In this document: positions 63,373-64,000 of the stretch, in pieces
Position numbering within the stretch: the stretch's first letter is position 1
How the letters are laid out: each line of letters begins with the position of its first letter
Assembly: GCF_000297095.1 (NCBI RefSeq)
Contig: NZ_AEEA01000058.1
Span: 1 to 64,000 of the forward strand
Direction of reading: 5' to 3'
Source of the DNA: Treponema primitia ZAS-1
GTDB taxonomy: Bacteria; Spirochaetota; Spirochaetia; Treponematales; Breznakiellaceae
Length of the DNA stretch: 64,000 nt
Notes under the pieces: model-generated
Database searches by the model: none
What the model was told of the DNA's origin: nothing
What the model saw: the letters and a program-made list of their open reading frames with translations, nothing else
Program-made: the position numbers and the translations under genes

Positions 63373-63538
63373 CTTGCCGATAAAGGCGGGCGGGGGGAGG
63401 GGTGCATCCGGCTTCATGTATATGGAATTCCCTGCCGGAGGAGACCCGAAGGGGCTCCATAGGCAGACGCGGACCGTAGGTCCGATACATGCACATGAAG
63501 CCGGGTGTACCCCTCCCCACGCCCGTCTTTGCCGACAA
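63373..63538 (+). repeat. Palindromic element copy I (class 1)
   Basis: Forward class 1 copy. It starts and ends with TTGCCGATAAAGGCGGGCGG and GTCTTTGCCGACAA, and its arms are complementary with a few mismatches. The core GGAATTCCCTGCCGGAGG, AGACCCGAAGGGGCTCC is followed by an extra small hairpin CGGACC-GTA-GGTCCG (63470-63484) not seen in the other copies. It ends about 120 bp upstream of efp. Confidence 0.85.
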
Positions 63539-63657
63539 ATCCAGGGAAAAACAAGAAGATAAGCACAAAGAGACCAAACATCAATATTCCCCTTCCCTAG
63601 ACGAAGTTCCCTAAACTATATATAATACTAAAAATTAGATATGTAAGCGAGGATTTT

Positions 63658-64000
63658 ATGATACGAGGCGGAGATATAGTCAAAGGCAGCTGTTTGCTCC
63701 AAAAGGGCCAGCCTTTTCTGGTGGTGGAACGGGAATTTCATACCCCGGGGAAGGGAACCGCCATTGCGCGGGTAAAAATGAAGAGTATTAAGGACGGATC
63801 GGTGCTGACCATGACTATCCCGACCCAGCAGGAGGTTGAGGATGCCACAGTGGATACCCATACCTGCCAGTTTCAATATGCGGATCAGGACAATTTTCAC
63901 TTTATGGATAACGAGCACTTCGACCAGTTTGAGGTACCTATCAGCACTATGGAAGACAAGAAGCCCTACCTCAAGGAAGGGGATTCTTACGAGATTACGG
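63658..64000 (+). CDS. efp: Elongation factor P (5' part, cut by window end)
   Basis: The first about 114 codons of EF-P: MIRGGDIVKGSCLLQKGQPF, the loop FHTPGKGTAIARVKMK with the conserved Lys that can be modified, and QFQYADQDNFHFMDNEHFDQ. EF-P relieves ribosome stalling at polyproline. GCGAGG lies just before the ATG at 63658, and a TATAAT -10 at 63621-63626 is upstream, with no clear -35. The rest lies beyond 64000. Confidence 0.94.
   Translation, partial: MIRGGDIVKGSCLLQKGQPFLVVEREFHTPGKGTAIARVKMKSIKDGSVLTMTIPTQQEVEDATVDTHTCQFQYADQDNFHFMDNEHFDQFEVPISTMEDKKPYLKEGDSYEIT

Noticed and set aside
20643..63538. Palindromic elements as a CRISPR array or integron attC sites
   Set aside because: Copies are dispersed and not regularly spaced, lack spacers, and lack the R-box core (GTTRRRY) of attC sites.
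63374..63562. 62-codon frame across element I
   Set aside because: It consists of palindromic element sequence; similar frames in copies B, C, D and G arise from the element itself, not from a gene.

Overview
The window is about 64 kb of a bacterial chromosome that reads like a spirochaete, most probably a Treponema of the termite-gut type (inference). The reasons are a cheA / CheW-CheR fusion / cheX cluster, a Treponema-type trans-2-enoyl-CoA reductase, GTP-type PEP carboxykinase, ThrH, many lipoproteins with spirochaete-style lipoboxes, and a very large repeat-rich surface protein with a FlgD-like C-terminal domain. No rRNA, CRISPR array, intact transposase or prophage was seen.

Layout. 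1-3.7 kb (minus): etfB-etfA-acyl-CoA dehydrogenase operon. 3.7-4.6 kb: intergenic region with a palindromic repeat element, a 12-C tract and an orphan intrinsic terminator. 4.6-8.7 kb (plus): two modular Ig-like/LRR lipoproteins. 8.7-10.7 kb: a scrambled accessory patch holding a promoter-bearing duplicate of the 5' end of the downstream RNase II-type gene, an Rpn-family pseudogene and three palindromic elements. 10.7-16.9 kb (plus): the RNase, then cheA, cheW-cheR and cheX. 17.0 kb: tRNA-Val(GAC). 17.2-20.6 kb (plus): SSS symporter, Ldh_2 dehydrogenase, YitT protein. 20.6-21.1 kb: two more palindromic elements, then a promoter flanked by two copies of one operator. 21.1-22.4 kb: fabV/ter. 22.5-39.0 kb (minus): str-S10-spc-alpha ribosomal superoperon from rpsL to rplQ plus a small zinc-ribbon protein. 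39.2-43.2 kb (plus): potABCD. 43.2-45.7 kb: birA, thrH, era. 45.7-54.2 kb (minus): one 2845-residue repeat protein whose stop codon overlaps the era start. 54.4-63.0 kb: an Rpn pseudogene, orphan solute-binding lipoprotein, small unknowns, pckG, two lipoproteins and pepF. 63.0-63.6 kb: two palindromic elements, followed by the start of efp, cut by the window edge.

How it fits together. Acyl-CoA dehydrogenase/EtfAB and the enoyl-CoA reductase both act on enoyl-CoA/acyl-CoA pairs and point to fermentative or lipid-related acyl-CoA metabolism, with PEPCK at the C3/C4 node. The ribosomal block, tuf, era, rnb and efp are core translation and RNA genes. The chemotaxis cluster has the atypical spirochaete form.

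Most unusual features. (1) Nine copies of a roughly 110-210 nt imperfect palindrome in two classes with different arms but a shared core hairpin; arm sequences covary, and all copies lie between genes. One copy sits exactly at the breakpoint of the RNase gene-fragment duplication. (2) The paired operators around the fabV promoter. (3) A single-base frameshift in rplO. (4) Nested in-frame tandem repeats in the giant surface protein. (5) Several genes whose -10 box lies only a few bases before the start codon, suggesting leaderless mRNAs.
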